From Pseudoduganella violaceinigra DSM 15887 (GTDB lineage Bacteria; Pseudomonadota; Gammaproteobacteria; Burkholderiales; Burkholderiaceae_D), in NCBI RefSeq assembly GCF_000425385.1, contig NZ_AUDI01000009.1:282448-346447 (forward strand): a stretch of 64,000 bases of DNA, read 5' to 3'. Below, piece by piece: positions 9,410 through 18,042 of the stretch (position 1 is its first letter; every line of letters begins with the position of its first letter). The translations under genes and the position numbers were made by a program. The notes beneath the pieces are model-generated. The model saw only the letters and a program-made list of their open reading frames with translations, did not search any database and was not told the DNA's origin.

Positions 9410-10101
9410 TGCGGGTTCCCTCCCTTGTTTTTCTTCTTCTCGTTGGCGGCCTGGCGCTGCTGGGCCACTTCTTCCGGATCGAGGTAGCGGAAGGTCTTGG
9501 CCGTGGCATTCAGTGTCAGCATGCCGGCGGCGGCGGCGTCCTTGGCGTCCTTGCTCTTGGTCTCCAGCGAGATATTGTTCAGCGTGACGATACGCGCCAT
9601 GCCTGCCAGGTCGCCGGCGAAGGCGCCCAGGTCATGGTAGCTGCCATTGACGCGCAGTTCGATCGGCTGCTCGGCGTAGTACTCCTTGACGTCGACGCGG
9701 CTCGGCTTGAACAGCTCGAACGACAGGCCGCGCCCGGTGCCGGCATTGTTGATGTCCGACAGCAGGGCCGCCATTTCGGCTTTACCCGGCAGTTGCTTTT
9801 CCATCTGCACCACGTATTTGTCGACCTGCTCCTTCTGGCGCTTGAGCTCCTCGAGGTTGACCGCCTGGCCCACCTTCAGGCTGAACTCGTCGCGCAGCTT
9901 CTGCTCCTGCGCCGCGCCCTGCTCGAGCTCCTCGTACTGGCCCTGCCAGTAGCCGAAATAGCCGCCCAGCACCGCCAAGCCAGCCACGCCGATTGCCAAC
10001 AGCAGGCGCGGCAGGATTGGCCACAGGCCCGGATGGATACCATTCAGGTTCCGGAACTGGGAGCTGAGCGTTTCCCCTATATTTTTCAAATCAGTTGCCA
10101 T
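9406..10101 (-). CDS. pilO: Type IV pilus inner-membrane protein PilO
   Basis: A bitopic inner-membrane protein of 231 residues. It has a short cytoplasmic N-terminus, one membrane helix (about 31-53, LLLAIGVAGLAVLGGYFGYW), a periplasmic coiled coil (about 55-100) and a ferredoxin-like domain that dimerises with PilN. I chose the ATG at 10099-10101 (MATDLKNIGETL), which lies 10 bases after the pilN stop. The longer frame to 10167 would overlap pilN by 56 bases and add a non-homologous leader. The tail is Lys/Asn rich. Confidence 0.93.
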   Translation of the reverse strand: MATDLKNIGETLSSQFRNLNGIHPGLWPILPRLLLAIGVAGLAVLGGYFGYWQGQYEELEQGAAQEQKLRDEFSLKVGQAVNLEELKRQKEQVDKYVVQMEKQLPGKAEMAALLSDINNAGTGRGLSFELFKPSRVDVKEYYAEQPIELRVNGSYHDLGAFAGDLAGMARIVTLNNISLETKSKDAKDAAAAGMLTLNATAKTFRYLDPEEVAQQRQAANEKKKNKGGNPQ

Positions 10102-10111
10102 AGTTGTGCTC

Positions 10112-10756
10112 TCAGGACTTGACAGCGGCATCGGCCTTGGCGCCTGGTTTGGCGCCCGGCTTGCCATCCGGGTTGTCGTCCTTGTCGCGTGGACGTTTGA
10201 TCATGACCGACAGCTGGAATTCCACAATATTGCGGCCCCCCGTCTTATTGGGACCGCTGCCGCCCATCGTGCCGGCCTTGACTTCGACCAGGTCCGGACG
10301 CTCCAGCCACGGCGAATTGCCGGACAGGTTGCGCAGCAGTTCGGAGACGCGCTCCTGCGACTGCGCACTGCCGGTCAGCGTGACTTTCAGCGCTTCCTGC
10401 TTGACCGATTTCAGGAACACGCCGGCCGGTGTCTGCTTGACCAGTTCGTCCATCAAGTACACCGGCTGGTTGCGGTCGGCCTGCAAATCTTCCACCGCTT
10501 GCTGGCGCGCCTTCAGCGCATCGATTTCCTGGCGCAGCGTGGAAATTTCCGCGATCTTTTTGTCCAGGTCGGCAATGGCGCCCTTCAGCACCTCTTGGCG
10601 CTGGGCCTGGATCGCCAGTTCGCGGGCGTTATAGCCGCCCACCATGGCGACAACGGCAGCGCCCGACAGCAGGCCCACGCCCAGCAGGGCGTAGAAAGCG
10701 CTCTTGCGCAGCTTGCGCCGCGCCTCCCGGTGCGGGAGTAAGTTAATACGTATCAT
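10112..10756 (-). CDS. pilN: Type IV pilus inner-membrane protein PilN
   Basis: A 214-residue partner of PilO. The N-terminal MIRINLLPHREA is the conserved PilN motif that inserts into the PilM groove. One membrane helix (about 22-45) is followed by a coiled coil (about 47-90) and a periplasmic ferredoxin-like domain. The C-terminus is an unusual Lys/Asp/Pro/Gly/Ala-rich tail of about 30 residues (from about 183), likely disordered. Its ATG overlaps the pilM stop codon by one base. Confidence 0.95.
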   Translation of the reverse strand: MIRINLLPHREARRKLRKSAFYALLGVGLLSGAAVVAMVGGYNARELAIQAQRQEVLKGAIADLDKKIAEISTLRQEIDALKARQQAVEDLQADRNQPVYLMDELVKQTPAGVFLKSVKQEALKVTLTGSAQSQERVSELLRNLSGNSPWLERPDLVEVKAGTMGGSGPNKTGGRNIVEFQLSVMIKRPRDKDDNPDGKPGAKPGAKADAAVKS

Positions 10757-11835
10757 CAGCCAAACCTCCGCATGGCAAGGCCGCAGGCCACCAGGTACGC
10801 CGGCGCATCGCTGCGCAACGTTTGTTCACGCACGCCGGACGCCAGCTGCATGCCCTTGAACGGCGAAATGACGGCGCTGGAAATACGGGTGCGGCTGGCG
10901 ATCATTTCCAGCATCCCCGGCAGCAGCGCGCAGCCGCCCGCCAGGAAGATCTGGTCGATCTTGGTGTACGGCGTCGAGGTGAAGAAGAACTGGATGGCGC
11001 GCGTGACTTCCAGCGCCGCCCCTTCCAGCCATGGCCCGAGCACGTCGGCCTGGTAATTCTCCGGCAGGTCGCCCGCCTTCTTGCGCGCCTCGGCTTCCTC
11101 GAAAGCCAGGCCGTAAGAACGCACGATATCCTGCGTCAGCGAATTGCCGCCGAAAGGCTGCTCGCGTTCATAGATGGTGGTGCCATCGAGCATGACGGAA
11201 ATCTGCGTCGACACGGCGCCGATCTGGAACAGCGCGATCACCTGGCCGCCGCCGCCGTTAGGCAGCTGCGCGGTGACGCGGTCCAGCGCGGCGCGCGCGG
11301 CGTACGATTCGATGTCCATCACCGCCGCCTTCAGGCCGGCCGATTCGGCAATCGCCACCCGGTCCTCGACTTTTTCACGGCGCGCCGCGGCGAGCATGAC
11401 TTCGATGTCCTCGGTGGAATTGGCAACCGGGCCGATCACGTCGAAGTCCAGGCTCACCTCGTCCAACGCGAACGGGATGTACTGGGCAGCTTCGGATTCG
11501 ACCTGAATCTCCAGCTGTTCCTCGGACATGCCGGCCGGCAGCACGATTTTCTTGGTAATGACGGAAGCAGGCGGCATGCCCAGCGCGACGTGTTTGGCGC
11601 GCGTGCCGCTTTTCTTGATCAGGCGGCGTACCGCCTCGATCACTTGCTCCATATTTTCGATATTGCCGTCGGCGACAGCGCCGCGTGGTAGCGGCTCCGT
11701 GGCGCAGCGCTCAAGGCGCAGGCCTTCCTTGCCTGTTTCAGACAATTCAACCAGGCGCACGCTTGAGGTGCTGATATCGAGGCCGACCAGCGGGCCTTGG
11801 TTGCCGCTGAACAGGGCTTTCAGGTCCAATGACAT
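10756..11835 (-). CDS. pilM: Type IV pilus assembly ATPase-fold protein PilM
   Basis: A 359-residue cytoplasmic actin-like protein, the first gene of pilMNOPQ. It begins with the phosphate-1 type motif VGLDISTSSVRLVEL (about 17-31) and has the actin-fold motifs IALFQIGAVSTQISVM and FLAGGCALLPGM. It binds ATP and the N-terminal peptide of PilN and links the alignment complex to the cytoplasmic motor side. An AGGAG lies about seven bases before the ATG. It is divergent from ponA, as in many proteobacteria. Confidence 0.96.
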   Translation of the reverse strand: MSLDLKALFSGNQGPLVGLDISTSSVRLVELSETGKEGLRLERCATEPLPRGAVADGNIENMEQVIEAVRRLIKKSGTRAKHVALGMPPASVITKKIVLPAGMSEEQLEIQVESEAAQYIPFALDEVSLDFDVIGPVANSTEDIEVMLAAARREKVEDRVAIAESAGLKAAVMDIESYAARAALDRVTAQLPNGGGGQVIALFQIGAVSTQISVMLDGTTIYEREQPFGGNSLTQDIVRSYGLAFEEAEARKKAGDLPENYQADVLGPWLEGAALEVTRAIQFFFTSTPYTKIDQIFLAGGCALLPGMLEMIASRTRISSAVISPFKGMQLASGVREQTLRSDAPAYLVACGLAMRRFG

Positions 11836-12140
11836 GGATGCACTCCTGACAACTCCATAGACATTTACATATCCAAATTCGTTTTAAAAACCCGTGTTTA
11901 GACCGCAAACATGAGACAGTACATTAGATGCTAGCAACTTTAACTGCGCACTGTAAAGGTATTTCTCCAGTGCACGATTACAGATTTGTGCGGGTTTAAC
12001 CACACTTAATGCTGCATAAATGGCATATCAAGTAACTAAGTTGCATAGTTACTCACAGAAAATATTTCTCAATATCAGGTGCGCGCCGGGGCGTAGGCCC
12101 TCATTTATAATGCCTTGCATAAAATCCACTGAAACCGCAT
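11836..12140. promoter_or_regulatory. pilM-ponA divergent regulatory region
   Basis: A 305-base non-coding region, noticeably more AT-rich than its surroundings, between the divergent pilM and ponA genes. A perfect TATAAT (12106-12111) sits 29 bases before the ponA ATG but has no good -35. A perfect inverted repeat AGTAACTA/TAGTTACT (12031-12038 and 12046-12053, 7-base spacer) could be an operator or bend site. No clear sigma70 promoter for pilM was found. Confidence 0.5.
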
Positions 12141-14468
12141 ATGACTGCAAATAACCACGAGACCTCGGCGAAAAAAAAATCGCCGAAGGGTTTCTTGCTG
12201 ATGGCCCTGATATCCCTGCTGGGCCTGGTCCTGGCCGGCGTGCTGCTGGTGGTGTTCGGCCTGGCTCTGGCCTACCCCAACCTGCCGTCGCTGGATACCA
12301 TCACCGACTACCGGCCGAAAATGCCGCTGCGCATCTACTCGGCCGACAATGTGCTGCTGGGCGAGTTCGGCGAAGAACGCCGCACCCTGGTGCATATCAA
12401 GGACATCCCCGATGTCATGAAGAAGGCGGTGCTGGCCATTGAAGACAGCAACTTCTACGAACACGGCGGCGTCGACTACCTGGGCATTCTGCGCGCCGCC
12501 GTCCATAACGCGACCGGCGGCGCCCGCCAGGGGGCATCGACCATCACGCAGCAGGTAGCGCGCAACTTCTTCTTATCGAGCGAGCAAACGTTCAAGCGCA
12601 AGGCCTACGAAGCGCTGCTGGCCTGGAAGATCGAGCAGAACCTGTCGAAGGACCAGATTCTGGAGGTCTATATGAACCAGATCTACCTGGGGCAGCGGGC
12701 CTACGGCTTTTCTTCGGCCGCCCAAATCTATTTCGGCAAGAACTTGAAAGACATTAGCGTGGCGGAAGCGGCCATGCTGGCCGGCCTGCCCAAGGCGCCT
12801 TCGGCCTACAACCCGGTGGTCAACCCGAAGCGCGCCAAGGTGCGCCAGCAGTACATCCTGCAACGCATGGCCCAGCTTGGCTATATTACGCCCGCACAGT
12901 TCGAAGCGGCAAAGATTGAGCAACTAAAAGTGAAAACCGACAGCAGCGCGTTCGGTGTCCACGCCGAATATGTTGCGGAAATGGCGCGCCAGCTGGTCTA
13001 CGAGCAGTTCAAGGAGGAGACGTACACGCGCGGCCTGAACGTTTTCACCACCATTACCAAGGCCGACCAGGACGCCGCCTACCTGGCCCTGCGCAGCGGC
13101 GTGATGGAGTATGAAAAACGCCACGCCTACCGCGGCCCGGAAGCCTATGTCGACCTGCCGGCCAACAAGGCCGAAGCCGACGAGATGGTCGAGACCGAAT
13201 TGGCGGCCCACCCGGACAGCGACAATATCGTGGCCGCCATGGTCTTGAGCGCGGCCGCCGACAAGGTCGCCGCCGTCACCGCCTCGGGCGAGGAAATCAG
13301 CATCAGCGGCGCCGGCCTGGCCATGGGCAAGAGCTGGCTGTCGGACAAGAACCCGCCCAACAAGCGCATCCGCCGCGGCGCCGTGATCCGCGTCATGCAG
13401 GAAGGCAAGGACTGGCAGATCACCCAGATGCCGGAAGTGGAGTCGGCCTTTGTTTCGGCCAGCACCGAGGACGGCGCCATCAAGGCCATGGTGGGCGGCT
13501 TCGACTACAACCGCAACAAGTTCAACCACGTGACCCAGGCTTGGCGCCAGCCCGGCTCCTCGTTCAAGCCGTTCATCTATTCCGCTTCGCTCGAGCGCGG
13601 CCTGTCGCCGGCCACCATGATCAACGACGCCCCGATCTCCTTCGACGCCGGCCAGACCGGCGGCCAGGCCTGGGAGCCGAAGAACTATGACGGCAAGTAC
13701 GAGGGCCCGATGACCATGCGGCGCGGCCTGACCAAGTCGAAGAACATGATTTCGATCCGCATCCTGCACCGCATCGGCGCCAAGTACGGCCAGGAATACG
13801 CCACCCGCTTCGGCTTCGACCCGGAACGCAACCCGCCCTACCTGACGCTGGCCCTGGGCGCCGGCGGCGTGACGCCGATGCAGATGGCCGGCGCCTACGC
13901 CGTGTTCGCCAACGGCGGCTACAAGGTTTCGCCCTACCTGATCGCCAAGGTGACCGATGCCAACGGCAAGGTGCTGTCGCAGGCCAGCCCGGACAAGGCC
14001 GGCGAGGCCAAGAACCGCGTGATCGACGAGCGCAACGCCTTCCTGATGGATTCCATGATGAAGGATGTGGTGCGCTTCGGTACCGCCACCCGCGCCCTGT
14101 CGCTCAAGCGCCCGGACATCGCGGGCAAGACCGGCACCACCAACGACTCGATCGACGCCTGGTTCGCCGGCTACCAGGCCAAGCTGGTGGGCGTGGCCTG
14201 GATCGGCTTCGACCAGCCGAAGAACCTGGGCAACAAGGAAACCGGCGGCGGCCTGGCCCTGCCGATCTGGATCGGCTATATGGGCAAGGCCTTGAAGAAT
14301 ATTCCGATCGAGGAACGAGCAATTCCGCCGGGCATCATCGCCCAGGATGGCGAGTACTATTATGCGGAAAATCCGCCGGGGGTCGGCATCGACAGCCTGG
14401 AAGGCAATACGCGCGGCACGCCGGCGGAAGAGAAACAGAAGGACGCGGTGAAGAACGAGCTGTTCTAA
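12141..14468 (+). CDS. mrcA: Penicillin-binding protein 1A (bifunctional transglycosylase/transpeptidase)
   Basis: A class A PBP of 775 residues that polymerises glycan strands and cross-links peptides in the periplasm. A cytoplasmic Lys-rich N-terminus is followed by one membrane anchor (about 17-45). The glycosyltransferase (GT51) domain carries the catalytic Glu101 in EDSNFYEHGG and the GASTITQQ motif. An OB-like insertion follows, then the transpeptidase with Ser473-X-X-Lys476 (SSFK), SKN, and Lys663-Thr-Gly (KTGTTN). The tail is acidic and Lys-rich. It is divergent from pilM and followed by a strong bidirectional terminator. Confidence 0.96.
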   Translation: MTANNHETSAKKKSPKGFLLMALISLLGLVLAGVLLVVFGLALAYPNLPSLDTITDYRPKMPLRIYSADNVLLGEFGEERRTLVHIKDIPDVMKKAVLAIEDSNFYEHGGVDYLGILRAAVHNATGGARQGASTITQQVARNFFLSSEQTFKRKAYEALLAWKIEQNLSKDQILEVYMNQIYLGQRAYGFSSAAQIYFGKNLKDISVAEAAMLAGLPKAPSAYNPVVNPKRAKVRQQYILQRMAQLGYITPAQFEAAKIEQLKVKTDSSAFGVHAEYVAEMARQLVYEQFKEETYTRGLNVFTTITKADQDAAYLALRSGVMEYEKRHAYRGPEAYVDLPANKAEADEMVETELAAHPDSDNIVAAMVLSAAADKVAAVTASGEEISISGAGLAMGKSWLSDKNPPNKRIRRGAVIRVMQEGKDWQITQMPEVESAFVSASTEDGAIKAMVGGFDYNRNKFNHVTQAWRQPGSSFKPFIYSASLERGLSPATMINDAPISFDAGQTGGQAWEPKNYDGKYEGPMTMRRGLTKSKNMISIRILHRIGAKYGQEYATRFGFDPERNPPYLTLALGAGGVTPMQMAGAYAVFANGGYKVSPYLIAKVTDANGKVLSQASPDKAGEAKNRVIDERNAFLMDSMMKDVVRFGTATRALSLKRPDIAGKTGTTNDSIDAWFAGYQAKLVGVAWIGFDQPKNLGNKETGGGLALPIWIGYMGKALKNIPIEERAIPPGIIAQDGEYYYAENPPGVGIDSLEGNTRGTPAEEKQKDAVKNELF

Positions 14469-14476
14469 GCAGCGGC

Positions 14477-14505
14477 AAAAAAGGGGGCGGCGCCCCCTTT
14501 TTTTA
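14477..14505. terminator. Bidirectional terminator between ponA and cyaY
   Basis: A GGGGGC/GCCCCC stem with a minimal loop is flanked by an A run on the left and a T run on the right, so it can end transcripts from both the ponA and cyaY sides. It overlaps the cyaY stop codon. Confidence 0.85.
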
Positions 14506-14835
14506 TGGCGCCAGCACCACCGGCGCCCCGCCCTGCTCCGTCACGATCGCCGACAGCGCGGCATACAGCTCGGTGCCGCGGCGCGTATCGATCCACTGGC
14601 CGGCCACCTGGCGGTAATGAAAGCCGCCCGAACGCGCCGCCACCCACAGCTCCTGCATGGGCGCCTGCGAGTTGATGATCACCTTCGAACCGTTGTCGAC
14701 GAATTCGATTTCCAGCACATTGCCGCTGCGGCTGCACTCCACATCCACCATGTCCTGCTCGCACAGGCGGTCCAGGGCAGCCTCGATCGCAGCCAGCGTT
14801 GCCTCGGCCTGGTCCAAAAATTCCGTTTCGGTCAT
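14503..14835 (-). CDS. cyaY: Iron donor/frataxin-like protein CyaY
   Basis: A 110-residue bacterial frataxin: an iron-binding regulator of Fe-S cluster assembly (ISC) in the cytosol. An acidic first helix (EFLDQAEATLAAIEAALDRL) is followed by the beta-sheet with VIINSQAPMQELWVAARSGG and the FHY/W region typical of the fold. The ATG at 14833-14835 gives the standard MTETEF start; a longer frame to 14859 adds eight non-homologous residues. It is divergent from lptM. Confidence 0.93.
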   Translation of the reverse strand: MTETEFLDQAEATLAAIEAALDRLCEQDMVDVECSRSGNVLEIEFVDNGSKVIINSQAPMQELWVAARSGGFHYRQVAGQWIDTRRGTELYAALSAIVTEQGGAPVVLAP

Positions 14836-14874
14836 GCTACACTCCAAGATTCCTATCAAGCCCCTATTCTAATC

Positions 14875-15051
14875 GTGAAGTCCCGAATCGCACTTGCTGT
14901 CCTTGCCATGACAGCCCTGCTGGCCGGATGCGGCCAAACCGGCCCGCTCTACCTGCCCAAGCCACCCTCCAAGCCTGTTACCGCGGGCAAGCCGGGCGTG
15001 GCGCCGCCGTCGGCGCCGGTCCCGTCCACTCCCCCAGCATCCCAACAGTAA
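14875..15051 (+). CDS. lptM: LptM-like small lipoprotein upstream of lysA
   Basis: A 58-residue lipoprotein starting at a GTG. The signal peptide KSRIALAVLAMTALLAGC has lipobox LAGC and is followed by the family hallmark GQTGPLYLP and a Pro/Ala-rich tail. This matches LptM (formerly YifL), which helps oxidative maturation of the LptD-LptE lipopolysaccharide translocon at the outer membrane. Its position immediately before lysA (four bases) is the conserved proteobacterial context. No ATG is available and the Shine-Dalgarno is weak. Confidence 0.85.
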   Translation: MKSRIALAVLAMTALLAGCGQTGPLYLPKPPSKPVTAGKPGVAPPSAPVPSTPPASQQ

Positions 15052-15055
15052 GCTT

Positions 15056-16324
15056 ATGTCCCACTTCGAATACCAGAATGGCGTGCTGCACGCCGAAGGC
15101 GTCGCGCTCGATGCGATCGCGCAAACGTACGGCACGCCCGCCTATGTCTACTCCAAAGCGCGGCTGACCGAGAACTTCGACGCCTACGCCAACGCCTGTG
15201 CCGGCCGCGATGCGCTGGTGTGCTACGCGATGAAGGCCAATTCCAACCTGGCCATCCTGGACTTGCTGGCGCGCCGCGGCGCCGGTTTCGACATCGTTTC
15301 GGGCGGCGAACTGCTGCGCGTGATCGCCGCCGGCGGCGATCCGAAGAAAGTCATCTTCTCGGGTGTCGGCAAGAGCGTGGAGGAAATGCGCCTGGCCCTG
15401 TCGCACGACATCCTGTGCTTCAACGTCGAATCGATCCCCGAGCTGCACCGTCTGAATGAGGTGGCGGGCAGCATGGGCAAGAAGGCGCGCATTTCGCTGC
15501 GCGTGAACCCGAACGTGGACGCCAAGACCCACCCTTATATCGCAACGGGCCTGAAAGCCAACAAGTTCGGCGTCGCCTTCGACGACGCGCTGGCAACCTA
15601 CCGCAGCGCGGCCGCCCTGCCGCACCTGGACGTGTCGGGCATCGACTGCCATATCGGCTCGCAGTTGCTGGACGACGCGCCGCTGCTGGAAGCGCTGGAC
15701 AAGCTGATCGAATTGATCGACGCCCTGGGCGCGGAAGGCATCCACCTGCACCACCTGGACATCGGCGGCGGCCTGGGCATCGACTACGGCGACGGCGCAC
15801 CGGTGCCGGTGGGCGACTACCTGGCGCGCCTGTTCAAGCGGGTCGATGCCTGGCGCGCGGCAAAGCACGGTGGCAAGCCGATCAAGGTGATCTTCGAGCC
15901 GGGCCGCTCCATCGTGGGCGATGCCGGCGTGCTGCTGACGCGCGTGGAATTCATCAAGCACGGCGAAGAGAAGAACTTCTGCATCGTCGACGCGGCCATG
16001 AACGATATGGCGCGCCCCGCCATGTACCAGGCGTGGATGGCTATGCAGCCGGTGAACAAGACCGGCGCCGCAACCGCCATGTTCGACGTGGTCGGTCCGA
16101 TCTGCGAATCGGGCGACTGGCTGGCGCGCGACCGCGAACTGAATGTCGCCCCGGGCGACCTGCTGGTGATGAAGACGGCCGGCGCCTACGGCATGACCAT
16201 GGCCTCCAACTACAACACCCGCGGCCGCGCCGTGGAACTGATCGTCGACGCCGGCCAGGTCCACGTGGTACGCCGGCGTGAGAATCCGGCCGAGCTGTTC
16301 GCGCTGGAATCCCTGATCAAGTAA
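15056..16324 (+). CDS. lysA: Diaminopimelate decarboxylase
   Basis: A PLP-dependent fold-III enzyme of 422 residues that converts meso-diaminopimelate to L-lysine. The PLP lysine is Lys60 in CYAMKANSNL. The phosphate-binding DIGGGLGIDYG and substrate-binding EPGRSIVGDAGVLL motifs and the partner-subunit CESGDW motif are all present. It follows lptM by four bases. Its last eight bases overlap the 3' end of convergent msrQ. Confidence 0.97.
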   Translation: MSHFEYQNGVLHAEGVALDAIAQTYGTPAYVYSKARLTENFDAYANACAGRDALVCYAMKANSNLAILDLLARRGAGFDIVSGGELLRVIAAGGDPKKVIFSGVGKSVEEMRLALSHDILCFNVESIPELHRLNEVAGSMGKKARISLRVNPNVDAKTHPYIATGLKANKFGVAFDDALATYRSAAALPHLDVSGIDCHIGSQLLDDAPLLEALDKLIELIDALGAEGIHLHHLDIGGGLGIDYGDGAPVPVGDYLARLFKRVDAWRAAKHGGKPIKVIFEPGRSIVGDAGVLLTRVEFIKHGEEKNFCIVDAAMNDMARPAMYQAWMAMQPVNKTGAATAMFDVVGPICESGDWLARDRELNVAPGDLLVMKTAGAYGMTMASNYNTRGRAVELIVDAGQVHVVRRRENPAELFALESLIK

Positions 16325-16946
16325 GGCGTTCGCGGGCGGCGGCGGCTTTGCCGCGCGCCCACCATGCGCGCACGCCCAGCAGGGCAAGCACGATCAGGCC
16401 GAACAGGATCGGCTTGTTGAAGTCGTGCTTGCCGGCCCGCATCCACCAGAAGTGCAGGATGCCCAGCGGGGCGATCACATACACCAGCTTATGCAGCGCC
16501 TGCCAGCGCTTGCCGCCCAGGCGGCGCACCATGGCATTGGTGCTGGTCACGGCCAAGGGCAGCAGCAGGACGAAGGCGCTGAAGCCGACGGTGATGAACG
16601 GCCGCTTGGCGACATCCTTCAGCATCGCCTGCACGTCGAAGAAATGGTCGAACCACAGGAAGGTAGTGAAGTGCAGCAGCGCGTAAAAGAAGGCGTACAG
16701 ACCCAGCATGCGGCGCAGCTTGAGCAGCCAGTTCCAGCCGGACAAGCGCCGCAGCGGCGTGACGGCCAGCGTGAGGCACAGGAAGTACAGGGTCCACGAA
16801 CCGGTGCTGCGCGTGATGTACTGCAGCGGTTCGACCAGCTTGTCGGCCGCCACCAGATACACCAGCGCGAAGAACGGTAGCAGCGCCGACACGAAGGCGC
16901 TGGACTTGATCGCCGTCAGCTGGCGCGCTGTCGGGGTGAAGGCCAT
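16317..16946 (-). CDS. msrQ: Heme-binding membrane subunit MsrQ
   Basis: A 209-residue membrane protein with about six helices, the ferric-reductase-like transmembrane heme protein that passes electrons from the respiratory chain to MsrP. His residues in the FFYALLHFTTFLWFDHFF and WQALHKLVYVIAPLGILHFW segments are the likely heme ligands. The ATG shares one base with the msrP stop (TGATG), showing translational coupling. Confidence 0.93.
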   Translation of the reverse strand: MAFTPTARQLTAIKSSAFVSALLPFFALVYLVAADKLVEPLQYITRSTGSWTLYFLCLTLAVTPLRRLSGWNWLLKLRRMLGLYAFFYALLHFTTFLWFDHFFDVQAMLKDVAKRPFITVGFSAFVLLLPLAVTSTNAMVRRLGGKRWQALHKLVYVIAPLGILHFWWMRAGKHDFNKPILFGLIVLALLGVRAWWARGKAAAARERLT

Positions 16947-17875
16947 CAGTAGTACTTCTTCAAGTCCATGCCGCTGTACAGCGGCGCCACCTCGGCATAG
17001 CCATTGAACATCAGCGTCTTGCGCTTCTTGGTGAAGAAGCCGTCTTCGCCGATGCGGCGCTCGCTGGCCTGCGACCAGCGCGGGTGGTCGACCTCCGGGT
17101 TAACGTTCGAATAGAAGCCGTATTCATTCGGCGCCGATTTGTTCCAGGACGTGCGCGGCATCTCGCGCACGAAGCGGATCTTGACGATCGACTTGGCCGA
17201 CTTGAAGCCGTACTTCCACGGCAGCACCATGCGCACCGGCGCCCCATTCTGGTTCGGCAGCACTTCGCCGTACATACCGAACGTCAGCAGCGCCAGCGGA
17301 TGGTTGGCTTCGTCGATCCGCAAGCCTTCCACATAGGGCCACTCCAGCACCCGGCTGCGTACGCCCGGCATTTGCTGGTGGTCGGCCAGGCTGACGAACT
17401 CCACGAATTTGGCATTGCCGGTCGGCTCGACCTTCTTGATCAATTCCGAGAAGGAGTAGCCGATCCAGGGGATCACCATCGACCAGCCTTCCACGCAGCG
17501 CAGGCGGTAGATGCGCTCTTCCAGCGGCGCCAGCTTGAGCAAGCTGTCGATATCGAGCGTCATCGGCTTTTTGACCTCGCCCTCGACCTGCACGGTCCAG
17601 GGCCGCGTGCGCAGGGTGTGGGCATTTTCGGCCGGGTCGGACTTGTCGGTGCCGAATTCGTAGAAATTATTGTAGGACGTGGCGTCCTTGCGCGAAGTCG
17701 GTTTTTCCATCACCGCGAAGGCGGGATTGGGCCGGGCCGGCAGCCGCGCACCTGCGGCGCCCTGGGCCAGCGCCAGCTCGGGGCCGAGGATGGCGCCGGC
17801 GGCCGCCAGCTTGATGAACTTGCGGCGCGACTCGAACACGTCGCGCGGGGTGATTTCGGAAGGAAGGATCAGCAT
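16946..17875 (-). CDS. msrP: Periplasmic methionine sulfoxide reductase catalytic subunit MsrP
   Basis: A 309-residue molybdopterin enzyme of the sulfite oxidase fold that repairs oxidised Met in periplasmic proteins. The N-terminus has a Tat signal (SRRKFIK, twin Arg 17-18) before a hydrophobic stretch ending ALAQGA, so it is exported folded. Cys127 in YRLRCVEGW is the expected molybdenum ligand. It is the first gene of msrPQ. The 167 bases upstream separate it from divergent impA and show no clear operator. Confidence 0.94.
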   Translation of the reverse strand: MLILPSEITPRDVFESRRKFIKLAAAGAILGPELALAQGAAGARLPARPNPAFAVMEKPTSRKDATSYNNFYEFGTDKSDPAENAHTLRTRPWTVQVEGEVKKPMTLDIDSLLKLAPLEERIYRLRCVEGWSMVIPWIGYSFSELIKKVEPTGNAKFVEFVSLADHQQMPGVRSRVLEWPYVEGLRIDEANHPLALLTFGMYGEVLPNQNGAPVRMVLPWKYGFKSAKSIVKIRFVREMPRTSWNKSAPNEYGFYSNVNPEVDHPRWSQASERRIGEDGFFTKKRKTLMFNGYAEVAPLYSGMDLKKYY

Positions 17876-18042
17876 GGCGGCTCCAAGGGTGGTGCAACGG
17901 TAATAGCTGAACGTTACACCAGATTGCTGAAGCCGATATTAAAGCCAGGCCCAGGCATTTTTATCTTTCCTGCAACAGCAATTGCGAAAAATTGGCAGTA
18001 TTTTCAAGAACTTGCCCAAAATCATGATATCTTTCTGTTTCC

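Noticed and set aside
16317..16324. Eight-base convergent overlap of lysA and msrQ
   Set aside because: Both C-termini look complete, and short convergent overlaps are common in compact genomes.
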